Assembly (NCBI GenBank): GCA_025149285.1
Contig: CP102274.1
Span: forward strand, 4,118,001-4,182,000
Length of the DNA: 64,000 bases
From: Hungatella hathewayi
Lineage (GTDB): Bacteria > Bacillota > Clostridia > Lachnospirales > Lachnospiraceae
Reading direction: 5' to 3'
A program made the translations under genes and the position numbers. The notes beneath the pieces were generated by a model, which was given only the letters and a program-made list of their open reading frames with translations, was not told where the DNA came from and ran no database searches. Shown one piece after another: positions 8,045-15,776 of this stretch (the first letter of the stretch is position 1; each line of letters opens with the position of its first letter).

Positions 8045-9070
8045 TCAGCGGCTCATTTCGCTCTGAGGACCCTTCTGGTTGTGCTCACGGATAATCATGT
8101 TCATTTCCTCTAAATCCGAGGTGGGCAGATCGCCGGGAATCGTGTTTTTCAGCGCGCTGGCCGCGTTCCCGTAACGCACCGCCTTCATGCAGTCGCCGCC
8201 GCTGCTTAACAGTCCGTACAAAGCGCCCGCGATATAGGCATCTCCGCTGCCGATCCGGTCTACAACGTCAATATTGCGGTACGGCTCTTCCTCATAGTAT
8301 TCGTCCCTGGCCGCATCATAGATCACGGAACCGAACGTATGGCTCTTCGGGCTGTGCACCACTCTCTGGGTGGAAGCCACGATGGAGATGGGGTATTCCT
8401 CCGTAAAGCTCTTCATCATCTCCCTGGCCGTTCCCGTCTTCTGAAAGGTCAGCCGGGCGGTGTCCTCTGAACAGAAGAAGATATCCACATACGGGAGAAT
8501 CTGCTCGATGCACTCCCTGGCCTCCTCGCCCGTCCACAAATTCCCGCGGAAATTCACATCGAAGGATATGATGGTTCCGTTGGATTTGAACCTGCGGATC
8601 ATATCAATGGCAGTCCTTCTCGTGTTTTCACACAGCGCCAGGGTAATACCCGTCGTGTGGAAACAGGTTGCCGCACGGAACATGTCCTCCGGGAAAGAAT
8701 CGATGCAAATGCTGTAAAAGGAACTGTTCTTTCTGTCGTAAATAACCTTCGGTTTTCTGGGGTGCGCGCCGTATTCATAGTAATAGAGGCCCAGTCTCGC
8801 GTCAGAGCTGTGGTCATAGACAAAGAAATCATCACTGATTCCATAGGAGCGCACTTTATTTTTCACAAAATTACCCATATCATGGGCCGGAAGCTGGGTC
8901 ACCACGCCGGTGTGAAGCCCCAAAAGGGCCGCGCCGACTGCGACGTTTAACTCTGCTCCCCCCACCTGCTTCTGAAATGAGTCTCCGCGCACAAGACGTT
9001 CCACTCCGGCCGGAGACAGGCGCAGCAGCAGTTCACCTAAACTTAGCAAATCAAATGGTCTGTCACTCAT
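8045..9070 (-). CDS. PfkB-family sugar kinase, 2-keto-3-deoxygluconate kinase-like
   Basis: The 341-residue ribokinase-fold enzyme has the N-terminal substrate lid start (LLSLGELLLRLSP, GGAELNVAVGAALLG) and the ATP/anion-hole motif VDRIGSGDAYIAG with the catalytic Asp. It would phosphorylate 2-keto-3-deoxygluconate (KDG) to KDPG or a closely related sugar acid. It is the third gene of the leftward kdgA-kinase-kinase set and clearly paralogous to the next gene upstream. A hairpin at 9098-9142 separates them, so it may be expressed at a lower level. A different sugar is possible because two kinases in one operon need not share a substrate. Confidence 0.82.
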   Translation of the reverse strand: MSDRPFDLLSLGELLLRLSPAGVERLVRGDSFQKQVGGAELNVAVGAALLGLHTGVVTQLPAHDMGNFVKNKVRSYGISDDFFVYDHSSDARLGLYYYEYGAHPRKPKVIYDRKNSSFYSICIDSFPEDMFRAATCFHTTGITLALCENTRRTAIDMIRRFKSNGTIISFDVNFRGNLWTGEEARECIEQILPYVDIFFCSEDTARLTFQKTGTAREMMKSFTEEYPISIVASTQRVVHSPKSHTFGSVIYDAARDEYYEEEPYRNIDVVDRIGSGDAYIAGALYGLLSSGGDCMKAVRYGNAASALKNTIPGDLPTSDLEEMNMIIREHNQKGPQSEMSR

Positions 9071-9097
9071 GATTAATCTTCCTCACTTTTAAAAAGA

Positions 9098-9142
9098 GGG
9101 GCCATTCTATAAAAGCTTTTAAAAGCTGATTAGAATGACCCC
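9098..9142 (-). terminator. Intercistronic hairpin, possible weak terminator
   Basis: GGGG-CATTCTA pairs with TAGAATG-CCCC with one mismatch, around an inner AGCTTTTAAAAGCT palindrome. On the - strand it is followed by TCTTTTTAAA. It lies between the two sugar kinase genes and may attenuate the downstream one. Confidence 0.6.
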
Positions 9143-9155
9143 GCTGTCTTATTTT

Positions 9156-10187
9156 TTATCTCTGTACACGTCCTGAACCGTCTCCGCCTGCAAGGCTGTC
9201 AACGTCTTCTCTCGTAACTAAGTTGAAGTCGCCGGGAATGGTGTGCTTTAATGCGGAAGCAGCTACCGCATACTCCAGAGCACTCTTATAATCCTTACCG
9301 TCCACCATGCCGCAGATTACGCCGGCTGCAAAGGAATCGCCGCCGCCTACACGGTCCACGATTGGTGTGATGTGGTACTTTCTGGAGTGATAGAACTCAC
9401 GTGTAGCGCCGTCCATGATGCAGGCTGACCAGCCGTTATCAGAAGCGGAATGGCTCTCACGTAAGGAGCTGATCACATACTTAAAGCCGAACTTGTCGAT
9501 CATCTGATTGAAGATGTCAACGTAACCCTGCAGCTCCAGTTCGCCGGAGGTTACATCAGTGTTGCCCGGCTTAAATCCGAGAACCTTTTCTGCATCCTCT
9601 TCGTTGCCGATGCATACGTCCACGTACTGCATTAAGTTTGTCATGACCTTCTGAGCCTTCTCGGAAGACCATAATTTCTTACGGAAGTTTAAGTCTACAG
9701 ATACCGTAACTCCGTGAGCCTTTGCAGCCTTGCAGGCCGCTTCCGTCAGCTCTGCAGCAGAGTCACTGACTGCCGGTGTGATACCTGTGAAATGGAACCA
9801 GTCGGCGCCTTCAAAAATCTCATCAAAATTGAAATCCGCCTCGGTTGCTGTGGAAATAGAAGAATGAGCTCTGTCATAAACAACAGTAGATGCTCTCATG
9901 GCGGAACCGGTCTCCAGGAAGTAGATACCCAGTCTCTCACCGCATCTTGCAATGTGCTTTGTGCATACGTTGTACTTTCTCAGTGCTGCTACTGCGCATT
10001 CTCCGATCGGGTTCTTCGGAACCGCTGTCACAAACTCTGCGTCATGGCCGTAATTAGCCAGGGAAACTGCTACGTTTGCCTCGCCGCCGCCGTAATTTAC
10101 GTCAAATTCATCTGCCTGGATAAACTTCTCATTGTTCGGGGTAGATAATCTTAACATGATTTCGCCCATTGTTACTACTTTTGCCAT
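9156..10187 (-). CDS. kdgK: 2-keto-3-deoxygluconate kinase (PfkB family)
   Basis: The 343-residue enzyme starts MAKVVTMGEIMLRLSTPNNE and carries GGGEANVAVSLANYG in the substrate-binding region and VDRVGGGDSFAAG as the C-terminal PfkB signature with the catalytic Asp. It phosphorylates KDG to KDPG in hexuronate catabolism. It is encoded 48 bp after the KDPG aldolase gene, with the uronate isomerase of the same pathway about 10 kb away. Of the two paralogous kinases here, this one matches the typical KdgK pattern best. Confidence 0.88.
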   Translation of the reverse strand: MAKVVTMGEIMLRLSTPNNEKFIQADEFDVNYGGGEANVAVSLANYGHDAEFVTAVPKNPIGECAVAALRKYNVCTKHIARCGERLGIYFLETGSAMRASTVVYDRAHSSISTATEADFNFDEIFEGADWFHFTGITPAVSDSAAELTEAACKAAKAHGVTVSVDLNFRKKLWSSEKAQKVMTNLMQYVDVCIGNEEDAEKVLGFKPGNTDVTSGELELQGYVDIFNQMIDKFGFKYVISSLRESHSASDNGWSACIMDGATREFYHSRKYHITPIVDRVGGGDSFAAGVICGMVDGKDYKSALEYAVAASALKHTIPGDFNLVTREDVDSLAGGDGSGRVQR

Positions 10188-10235
10188 TATTTTCTCTCCT
10201 TAATTCTATTTTCAACTTTATCTGAATCGTCTGTC

Positions 10236-10886
10236 TTATGCGCGTGCTGCCGCAACCGCTTTTACAAATTCCTGAGCTTTTGCCGTAACTGCTGCAAAAT
10301 CGCCTGTCTTAGCGCCCTTTGTTAAGCTGCTGCCTGTTCCTACTGCGTAAGCGCCTGCCTTAATCCACTTGTCCACGTTGTCCACGTCAACACCGCCGGA
10401 TGGCATGAACTCGCCCTGAGGAAGCGGGCCTTTGAAGGAGCTGATGGCTGCCGGTCCCATGATATTGCCAGGGAAGATCTTGATGATGTCACAGCCGGCT
10501 TCTAATGCGGTAATAGCCTCGGTTGGTGTCATTACGCCTGGAAGCATCGGCACTCTGTAACGGTTGCACATCTTAATGGTCTCTACGTTTAAACCAGGGC
10601 TCACAACGTAGTTCGCACCTGCCAGAATAACGGCTCTTGCTGTCTCCGGATCGAGTACGGTACCCGCACCGATAACAACGTCTTTGTTATCTCTATATTT
10701 TTCAGACATCTTTGCAATGAATTCAACCGGGTTGCCTTCATCCATCGTCATCGTAATCTCAATGAAGTTGATGCCGCCGGCAATAATCGCGTCAACCACT
10801 TTCTCGCCCTGCTCCAAGTTCTTTGCACGAACAACGGCTACCAGGCAGTCTTCTTTCATCTTTGCTAAAACCTGTTCTTTTTTCAT
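10236..10886 (-). CDS. kdgA: KDPG / 4-hydroxy-2-oxoglutarate aldolase
   Basis: The 216-residue class I aldolase cleaves KDPG to pyruvate and glyceraldehyde-3-phosphate. Schiff-base Lys is K136 in DIIKIFPGN; the catalytic Glu is E43 in FIEITM; the phosphate-binding loop is in MPSGGVDVDN. The last helix is Ala-rich and ends AVAAARA. It is the first gene of the operon with the two KDG kinases and has its own promoter at 10951-10979. The IclR regulator encoded just upstream is the obvious controller candidate. Confidence 0.92.
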   Translation of the reverse strand: MKKEQVLAKMKEDCLVAVVRAKNLEQGEKVVDAIIAGGINFIEITMTMDEGNPVEFIAKMSEKYRDNKDVVIGAGTVLDPETARAVILAGANYVVSPGLNVETIKMCNRYRVPMLPGVMTPTEAITALEAGCDIIKIFPGNIMGPAAISSFKGPLPQGEFMPSGGVDVDNVDKWIKAGAYAVGTGSSLTKGAKTGDFAAVTAKAQEFVKAVAAARA

Positions 10887-10904
10887 GATTGCTCTCTCCT
10901 TCTT

Positions 10905-10920
10905 ATTCGCATATACGAAT
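10905..10920. promoter_or_regulatory. Candidate operator before kdgA
   Basis: ATTCGCATATACGAAT is an imperfect palindrome between the promoter and the start codon of kdgA, with a related ATTCG/CGAAT pair nearby at about 10997-11005. An IclR-type (KdgR-like) site is an inference. Confidence 0.4.
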
Positions 10921-10950
10921 GTCTTTCATAATTGCGATTCTTATAATTGA

Positions 10951-10979
10951 ATATTAATCGTTTCTCTTCATTTTGTCAA
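10951..10979 (-). promoter_or_regulatory. Sigma-A promoter of kdgA operon
   Basis: On the - strand TTGACA (10979-10974) and TAATAT (10956-10951) are 17 bp apart, about 65 bp before the kdgA start codon. Confidence 0.8.
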
Positions 10980-11048
10980 CAGGAAATCTTTATATTTTCG
11001 AATAAAGAATCCGGCATGCCGGACTTACGCGGCGGAACGCGGCCGCTG

Positions 11049-11804
11049 TCACTCAAAATAGCCCAACAGTCTCGAAACTTCCCGTCCTTTTGCCGCTACA
11101 AGTGCCCCCAGCGCCTCATAATCCTCCGTCGGTTTGTACAGACTGGACACGCTGATCGCTCCCAGGCAGGAACCGTCCCGGTCGAACACGGGGGCTCCTA
11201 CACACTGCATATGCTCTTCCATCTCCCGCGCGTCGAAAGCGTATCCACGCTCCCGGACCTTCTCCAGCTCTTTCAAAAGCTGTTCTCTTCCCAGTATTGT
11301 CCGTTCTGTGTGCTTCACAAATTTAATCCGGTTTATCACCTGCTCTCTCGTCTCCTCGTCACTGTATGCAAGAATGACCTTTCCCAGCGAGGTGCAGTAC
11401 ATGGGATTCTTCGAACCCACCGTCGCCGTGGTAATGATCGGATTCTCCGGTTCAAACTTGCATATGTAGACAACGTGGTGGTCGGAAGGGATTCCAAAAA
11501 ACACGGTCTTGCCCACTTCCTTGGAAAATGCCTTGAGTACCGGTTCAATGGTGCCGATAAAATCCAGATTATTCGTATAGTTAATTCCAATGCGGTAAGC
11601 CATCAGCCCGATGGTATAGCTCTGCTTCTGCCCCCTGGCCACATTGACCATCCCCATCTCGGCCAGCGTCGTCACAATATCGTAGGCGCTCGTCTTCGGA
11701 AGATTCAGCTTCTCGCAGAGATCATCGAGCGTAGCTCCCTCCGGTGTTCTGGATATCATCTTCAATATTTCCACGGTTCTCTGTGTCGTTCTGTTCAGTT
11801 TCAT
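11049..11804 (-). CDS. kdgR: IclR-family transcriptional regulator (KdgR-like)
   Basis: The 251-residue protein has an N-terminal winged HTH (LNRTTQRTVEILKMISRTPE, then LDDLCEKLNLPKTSAYDIVTTLAEMG) and the C-terminal IclR effector domain (about residues 75-250), with MYCTSLGKVILAY and VGAPVFDRDGSCLGAISVSS typical of the ligand pocket. IclR proteins beside kdgA/kdgK commonly sense KDG. It is preceded by its own promoter (11903-11931) and a TGTAA-N4-TTACA operator shared with the LacI gene at 19.2 kb. The large hairpin element at 11944-12607 ends just before this promoter. Confidence 0.87.
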   Translation of the reverse strand: MKLNRTTQRTVEILKMISRTPEGATLDDLCEKLNLPKTSAYDIVTTLAEMGMVNVARGQKQSYTIGLMAYRIGINYTNNLDFIGTIEPVLKAFSKEVGKTVFFGIPSDHHVVYICKFEPENPIITTATVGSKNPMYCTSLGKVILAYSDEETREQVINRIKFVKHTERTILGREQLLKELEKVRERGYAFDAREMEEHMQCVGAPVFDRDGSCLGAISVSSLYKPTEDYEALGALVAAKGREVSRLLGYFE

Positions 11805-11884
11805 GGTTTGCCTCCGTTCTTACTCCTTTAGTATACCTCCCTGTGGCTTTAAAAGGCAATATGAATTGCTCTCATACGAAGTAT

Positions 11885-11900
11885 TTGTAAGTGTTTACAA
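11885..11900. promoter_or_regulatory. TGTAA-N4-TTACA operator at the IclR gene
   Basis: TTGTAAGTGTTTACAA is a perfect 6-4-6 inverted repeat lying just downstream of the -10 box of the regulator's promoter. The same TGTAA-N4-TTACA core occurs at 19128-19141 and 19229-19242, so a common LacI-family repressor is likely. Confidence 0.65.
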
Positions 11901-11902
11901 AA

Positions 11903-11931
11903 ATATTACATGATTCTGTGCAAAATGTCAA
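11903..11931 (-). promoter_or_regulatory. Sigma-A promoter of the IclR regulator gene
   Basis: On the - strand TTGACA (11931-11926) and TAATAT (11908-11903) are 17 bp apart. The promoter lies 13 bp outside the left end of the large hairpin element. Confidence 0.8.
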
Positions 11932-11946
11932 AGTGTTTGAAGATAC

Positions 11947-12231
11947 GCCCAAATACTTGTGGGAGGGAGAGGGGGAGGCGGGGAAGCGCGCAGACTTCTC
12001 GTTTCCTCGGCGGCAGGAACTAAAGCCGGAAGGCAGGAAAAAAGGGCGGATCGCTGCAAACTACGGAGAACTCCTGAAGGACTTCTCCTCCGTGTGCGCT
12101 CGAAAGTTGGCTTTGAGGCCAACTTTCGCCACCCTTTTTTCCTGCCTTCCGGCTTAAGTTCCTGCGAGCCTCGGAAAAGGAATCCTGCACTCTTCCCCGC
12201 CTCCCCCTCTCCCTCCCACAAGTATTTGGGC
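11947..12231. repeat. Arm 1: 285-bp branched hairpin
   Basis: The outer stem pairs 11947-11986 with 12192-12231 without a mismatch. The second stem pairs 12013-12046 with 12132-12165 with one A-A mismatch. The apical region holds GGAGAA/TTCTCC (12065-12088) and CGAAAGTTGGC/GCCAACTTTCG (12101-12128, 11 bp with a 6-nt loop). The stretches between the outer and second stems are still similar in inverted orientation but diverged. Confidence 0.9.
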
Positions 12232-12357
12232 TGTGTATTGGCTCCACTAGTAAAAAAACAAAAACCATACAACAACAACAACAACAATAATAATAATAGT
12301 AACAATAAAAACAACATTTGCTGCATAATCGCCTTTCCCAGCTCCCGTGGTACACAG

Positions 12358-12603
12358 CCCCGCGTCATTGCGTCAGGCCCAGGCTGCGGGTGGAGGGGAG
12401 TGGGCGCGCTATGGTTATTCCAGTGTGCCGGCATCTGGATACGAATCATAAGAAAGTCCGAGCCTGGCGAACACGCCCGTATTTGGCGTGTACGACAGGT
12501 TCGGACTTTCTTATGGTGAGTAGGAAGCAAGACGGACACGGAATAACCATAGCGCGCCCGCTCCCCTCCACCCGCAGCCTGGGCCTGACGCAATGACGCG
12601 GGG
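12358..12603. repeat. Arm 3: 246-bp near-perfect palindrome
   Basis: The outer stem pairs 12358-12421 with 12540-12603. The only mismatch is T12401 opposite G12560, which is a U-G wobble in + strand RNA. Next come a 24/25-nt internal loop, a perfect 15-bp stem (12447-12461 with 12501-12515), a short CCTG/CAGG pair, and ACACGCC/GGCGTGT (12471-12491) around a 7-nt loop. Confidence 0.9.
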
Positions 12604-12612
12604 CGTACCCCC

Positions 12613-13413
12613 TCACTTTACAGACCCCAGCATCCCTTCTACAAAACTCTTCTGCATAATAAAGAAGATCGCCGCAGTCGGAAAAGTGGCTGTTACGATA
12701 GCTACCATGATCATTCCAAAATCCGGAGTATAGGCGGAGTTCATGGCGGAAATAATCAGCGGCAGGGTCATCTTGTCGTCGGTCTGAAGTGCGACCAGGG
12801 GCCATAAGTAGCTGTTCCAGATATTCATAAAGGTGATAATGGTGGCCGCTGCAAAGGTTGAGCGCATGACGGGACAGTAAATCAGGAAAAATGATTTCAT
12901 TTCACCCAATCCGTCCACTCTGGCGGCCTGAAGAATTTCTTTCGAAAATGATTTTGTATTCTGACGGAAGAAAAAGATCAGAAACGCGGTTGCCATGGAA
13001 GGCAGAATTACAGACAGAAAGGTGTTTAACAGGCCCCATTGTGCAAACATGCGATAACGGGGGATGAGCAGTGTCGCCATGGGGACCATCATGGACATCA
13101 GAAGCAGCGCCATCACCTTATCCTTGATCCGGCTCTTGTAAATTTCAAATCCGTATCCGGCCATGGCGGCTACCAGCACAGTGAGTATCGTGGCGATTAC
13201 CGTGATAATCATGGAATTCTTGATTCCCGTCACGATGTTTGTAGTGGTAAACAGCGTATGAATATTGGTAAGAAGCTGATTCCCCGGAATCATCCGGCCA
13301 CTGGTGATGTCGACAGAGGCATTCGTTGCGCCGACGATCATCCATAAGAACGGAAAGATGGACAGAAAAGACGCAATACATAAGAACACGTATTTTCCAA
13401 CTTTTTTAATCAT
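12613..13413 (-). CDS. Carbohydrate ABC transporter permease (MalG-like)
   Basis: The 266-residue inner-membrane subunit of a CUT1 sugar importer has about six helices. The EAA-type cytoplasmic loop, LQAARVDGLGEMKSFFLIYC, contacts a shared ATPase that is not encoded here. It is the last gene of the binding protein-permease-permease operon and overlaps the preceding permease by 8 bp. Its neighbours (KDG enzymes, uronate isomerase, YesM/YesN sensors) suggest that oligo-uronides or related plant or pectin sugars are imported. The hairpin element begins 5 bp beyond its stop codon. Confidence 0.9.
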   Translation of the reverse strand: MIKKVGKYVFLCIASFLSIFPFLWMIVGATNASVDITSGRMIPGNQLLTNIHTLFTTTNIVTGIKNSMIITVIATILTVLVAAMAGYGFEIYKSRIKDKVMALLLMSMMVPMATLLIPRYRMFAQWGLLNTFLSVILPSMATAFLIFFFRQNTKSFSKEILQAARVDGLGEMKSFFLIYCPVMRSTFAAATIITFMNIWNSYLWPLVALQTDDKMTLPLIISAMNSAYTPDFGMIMVAIVTATFPTAAIFFIMQKSFVEGMLGSVK

Positions 13414-14287
13414 GTTTGTTGCCTCCCGTCACTTTAAACTGGATTGCCGTAAGAATAACGATCATCAGGAGTATCGCATAGGAAACCGCGGAAGCATATC
13501 CGAAATCAGGAGTATACTTGAAGCAGAGGTTGTAGATATACTGTGACATCGTAATGGTTGCGTTGCCCGGTCCTCCCTGTGTTAAGTTTACGACCTCGTC
13601 GAACAGCTGCAAGGTTCCGCTGATCGAGGTGATGCTGGTAAACAGAATAATCGGTTTTAACAGCGGAGCGGTTATGGAAAAGAACTTCTGTACCACATTG
13701 GCTCCGTCAATCTCCGCAGCCTCGTAAATTTCAGGATCAATATTCTGAAGTGCGGACAGAAAGAAGATCATGTTGTATCCGGTCCAGCGCCAGGTGATTG
13801 CGATGATAATCGTAACTTTTCCCCAGAAGGCATCGGTCAGCCAATGGATCGGTGACTGGATCACATGGAGCGTCATTAACATCTGATTGATAAAACCACT
13901 GTCGGAAAACAGACTTTTAAAGAGTACCGCATAAGCTACCAGAGAGGTAACACACGGCAGAAAGATCGCAATGCGGAAGAAGCTGCGGAATTTCAGTTTC
14001 TTGTCATTTAAAAGAACTGCGTACAGCATGGCCAGAAGCAGCATGACCGGCACCTGAACAATCAGATAGAGAAATGTGTTTTTTACTGAGGACAGAAATA
14101 TGGGATCGACCAGAAGCCGTTTATAGTTAGCCAGCCCACAGAAATGGAGATTCATCCCCATTCCTGTCTGAAATGAATTGGCTAACGCTCCTATCATGGG
14201 ATAAAAGCAGAATACTACTATAATCAGCGTGCCGAAACCAATGAATAACCATCCTTTGATAACGCTGGATATTTTCTTACTATTCAT
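13406..14287 (-). CDS. Carbohydrate ABC transporter permease (MalF-like)
   Basis: This 293-residue CUT1 permease has six predicted helices and the conserved loop IYEAAEIDGANVVQKFFSIT, which docks on the ATPase. It is encoded between the binding protein (20-bp gap) and the second permease (8-bp overlap). Together the three form an importer lacking its own ATPase, as is common in clostridia where one MsmK-like ATPase serves several systems. Confidence 0.9.
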   Translation of the reverse strand: MNSKKISSVIKGWLFIGFGTLIIVVFCFYPMIGALANSFQTGMGMNLHFCGLANYKRLLVDPIFLSSVKNTFLYLIVQVPVMLLLAMLYAVLLNDKKLKFRSFFRIAIFLPCVTSLVAYAVLFKSLFSDSGFINQMLMTLHVIQSPIHWLTDAFWGKVTIIIAITWRWTGYNMIFFLSALQNIDPEIYEAAEIDGANVVQKFFSITAPLLKPIILFTSITSISGTLQLFDEVVNLTQGGPGNATITMSQYIYNLCFKYTPDFGYASAVSYAILLMIVILTAIQFKVTGGNKHD

Positions 14288-14306
14288 TGTTTTCCTCCCA
14301 AAGGTC

Positions 14307-15644
14307 TTACCGGGCCTGTGCCTCTGCCTGAACCTGCATACTCTTCATGGCGGCGTCAATGTCCTCTCCCTGCAGGATCTTCTGGATTTCAGCCATCACA
14401 ATATCCTGGAATGCGTACGTATACGTACCATAATTTACATTCGGAATCTCTTTTGTAATGGAGGCAATCTCCTGATATATCTTCTGGTTGCCGAAGAACG
14501 GAATTTCTTTATTATATACATCGCTCTCCTGAGACGGTAAGTACGTTCCCACGATTCCCTTCTCGTCCAGCAGCCGGTTATATAGCTCTTTGTTTTCTCC
14601 GAAGGTCGATTTTAAGAAATCCAGGGCAATATCAGAATTTTCCACGCCGTTTAAAATGTACCAGCTGCCGCCGCCTAAGTTGGAAGCGTTGGTAGCCCCC
14701 GGCGTGCTGTCCAGTCTCGGGATTTTTGCAACTCTCCATAAACCGTCCTGTCCTTCCCCTTTCATAATAGAAGGAGTAAACCAGCAGCCTTTCATCTGAA
14801 ACGCAACTTCACCCTTATTCACGCCTTCCAGGAGACCGGCCCATCCGCTGTACGTTCTGACCAGATCTTCGTCCGTGATGGTCTTAATGATTTGCAGACA
14901 CTCCTTAAGCGCGGCATTGTTCTCCATGTTCGGAGTCGTTCCGTCCTCTTTCGTAAACCAGGTTCCGGCAGACTGCATGGTCAGCTTCATTAATTCGATA
15001 TCGCTGGGATCCATGGAAATCATCTTTTTCCCTGTGGCCTCTTTGATCTTTTTGCCCATCTCGATGAACTGAGACCAGGTCAAATCCTGCATGTCTTCCT
15101 CCGTATACCCCGCCTGCTCAATCATATCCTTGCGGTAATAAAGAACAGCGGCTCCGTTGTCCCACGGAATACCGTAGGATTTTCCATCCAGCGTCATCGG
15201 TCCTTTTTTGTATGCGGCAAAATTATCATAGTTGATCTCGGAGGTTAAATCCATAAACGCTCCCGGATAAGATTTTAAGAATGACTGAATCCGGTAATCC
15301 TCGATGGGCACCGCGTTCGGAAGACCTTTTAGGGATCCGGATCCCAATCCCGTATTCAGCTTCTGGACTACATCATTCTGGCCGACTTCTACAATGTTAA
15401 TCTCCACATCCGGATGGTCCGCCTCGTAGATCTCCTTCGCCATCTCCAGGGCAGCAATATTAAATTCTTTATCCCATGCCCAGAAGGTCACAGTCTTTTT
15501 ATCCCCTGTGGAGGTACCGGCCGCCTCCTGTTTCGCCGTCTCCCCTGTCTGAGTCCCCGTGTTATCAGCCGGTGCCTTGCTCCCACAAGCGGTCAGGCCC
15601 GCAGCCAGCGCAACTGCAGCTGCAAACAAATACATTTTTTTCAT
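14307..15644 (-). CDS. Sugar ABC transporter substrate-binding lipoprotein
   Basis: The 445-residue extracellular solute-binding protein of family 1 has a signal peptide with lipobox LTACGS (Cys near residue 20), a Thr/Gly-rich spacer, then the binding fold starting KTVTFWAWDKEFNIAALEMA. It captures the sugar for the two permeases encoded downstream. The YesM/YesN two-component genes sit immediately upstream on the same strand and probably control it. The cargo is inferred to be uronate-derived from the locus, not from specific residues. Confidence 0.9.
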   Translation of the reverse strand: MKKMYLFAAAVALAAGLTACGSKAPADNTGTQTGETAKQEAAGTSTGDKKTVTFWAWDKEFNIAALEMAKEIYEADHPDVEINIVEVGQNDVVQKLNTGLGSGSLKGLPNAVPIEDYRIQSFLKSYPGAFMDLTSEINYDNFAAYKKGPMTLDGKSYGIPWDNGAAVLYYRKDMIEQAGYTEEDMQDLTWSQFIEMGKKIKEATGKKMISMDPSDIELMKLTMQSAGTWFTKEDGTTPNMENNAALKECLQIIKTITDEDLVRTYSGWAGLLEGVNKGEVAFQMKGCWFTPSIMKGEGQDGLWRVAKIPRLDSTPGATNASNLGGGSWYILNGVENSDIALDFLKSTFGENKELYNRLLDEKGIVGTYLPSQESDVYNKEIPFFGNQKIYQEIASITKEIPNVNYGTYTYAFQDIVMAEIQKILQGEDIDAAMKSMQVQAEAQAR

Positions 15645-15719
15645 CTCTGTCTTCTCCTTTTCTATATGATGCCTTTATTTTATCGTTATATCTCACAAAA
15701 ATATCGCATTTTATTTGGC

Positions 15720-15747
15720 ATATTACAGCATCATGTGATTAAATCAA
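15720..15747 (-). promoter_or_regulatory. Candidate promoter of the sugar ABC operon
   Basis: On the - strand TTGATT (15747-15742) and TAATAT (15725-15720) are separated by 16 bp, about 75 bp ahead of the binding-protein gene. It lies after the kinase stop codon, which suggests transcription separate from the sensor genes. Confidence 0.45.
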
Positions 15748-15776
15748 TACGAAGGCGGGAGAAAAAAAGTACTTTT

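Larger units (their letters stand above)
11944..12607. repeat. Giant cloverleaf-like inverted-repeat element, unknown
   Basis: This 664-bp gene-free block consists of nested inverted repeats. Its ends, TACGCCC (11944-11950) and GGGCGTA (12601-12607), are complementary. Inside are three arms. Arm 1 (11947-12231) has a perfect 40-bp outer stem, an internal loop, a 34-bp stem with one mismatch and two small terminal hairpins. Arm 2 (12228-12360) has a 10-bp stem and a 113-nt loop rich in CAA and TAA triplets. Arm 3 (12358-12603) has a 64-bp stem with one mismatch and two more inner stems. The arms meet at alternating GCCC/GGGC blocks. Long ORFs cross it on both strands, but they are mirror artefacts of the palindromes. 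It starts 5 bp beyond the stop codon of the ABC operon. It could be a non-autonomous mobile element, a structured RNA or a strong insulator; I do not recognise it. Confidence 0.9.

Noticed and set aside
11928..12593. Long ORFs on both strands across 11.9-12.6 kb, one with a poly-Leu stretch
   Set aside because: They mirror each other because the DNA is palindromic, and the poly-Leu is a translated TTG/TTA microsatellite. There is no ribosome binding site or domain.
11944..12607. Retron or integron attC interpretation of the hairpin element
   Set aside because: No reverse transcriptase or integrase gene is in the window, and the stems are far longer and more perfect than attC sites.
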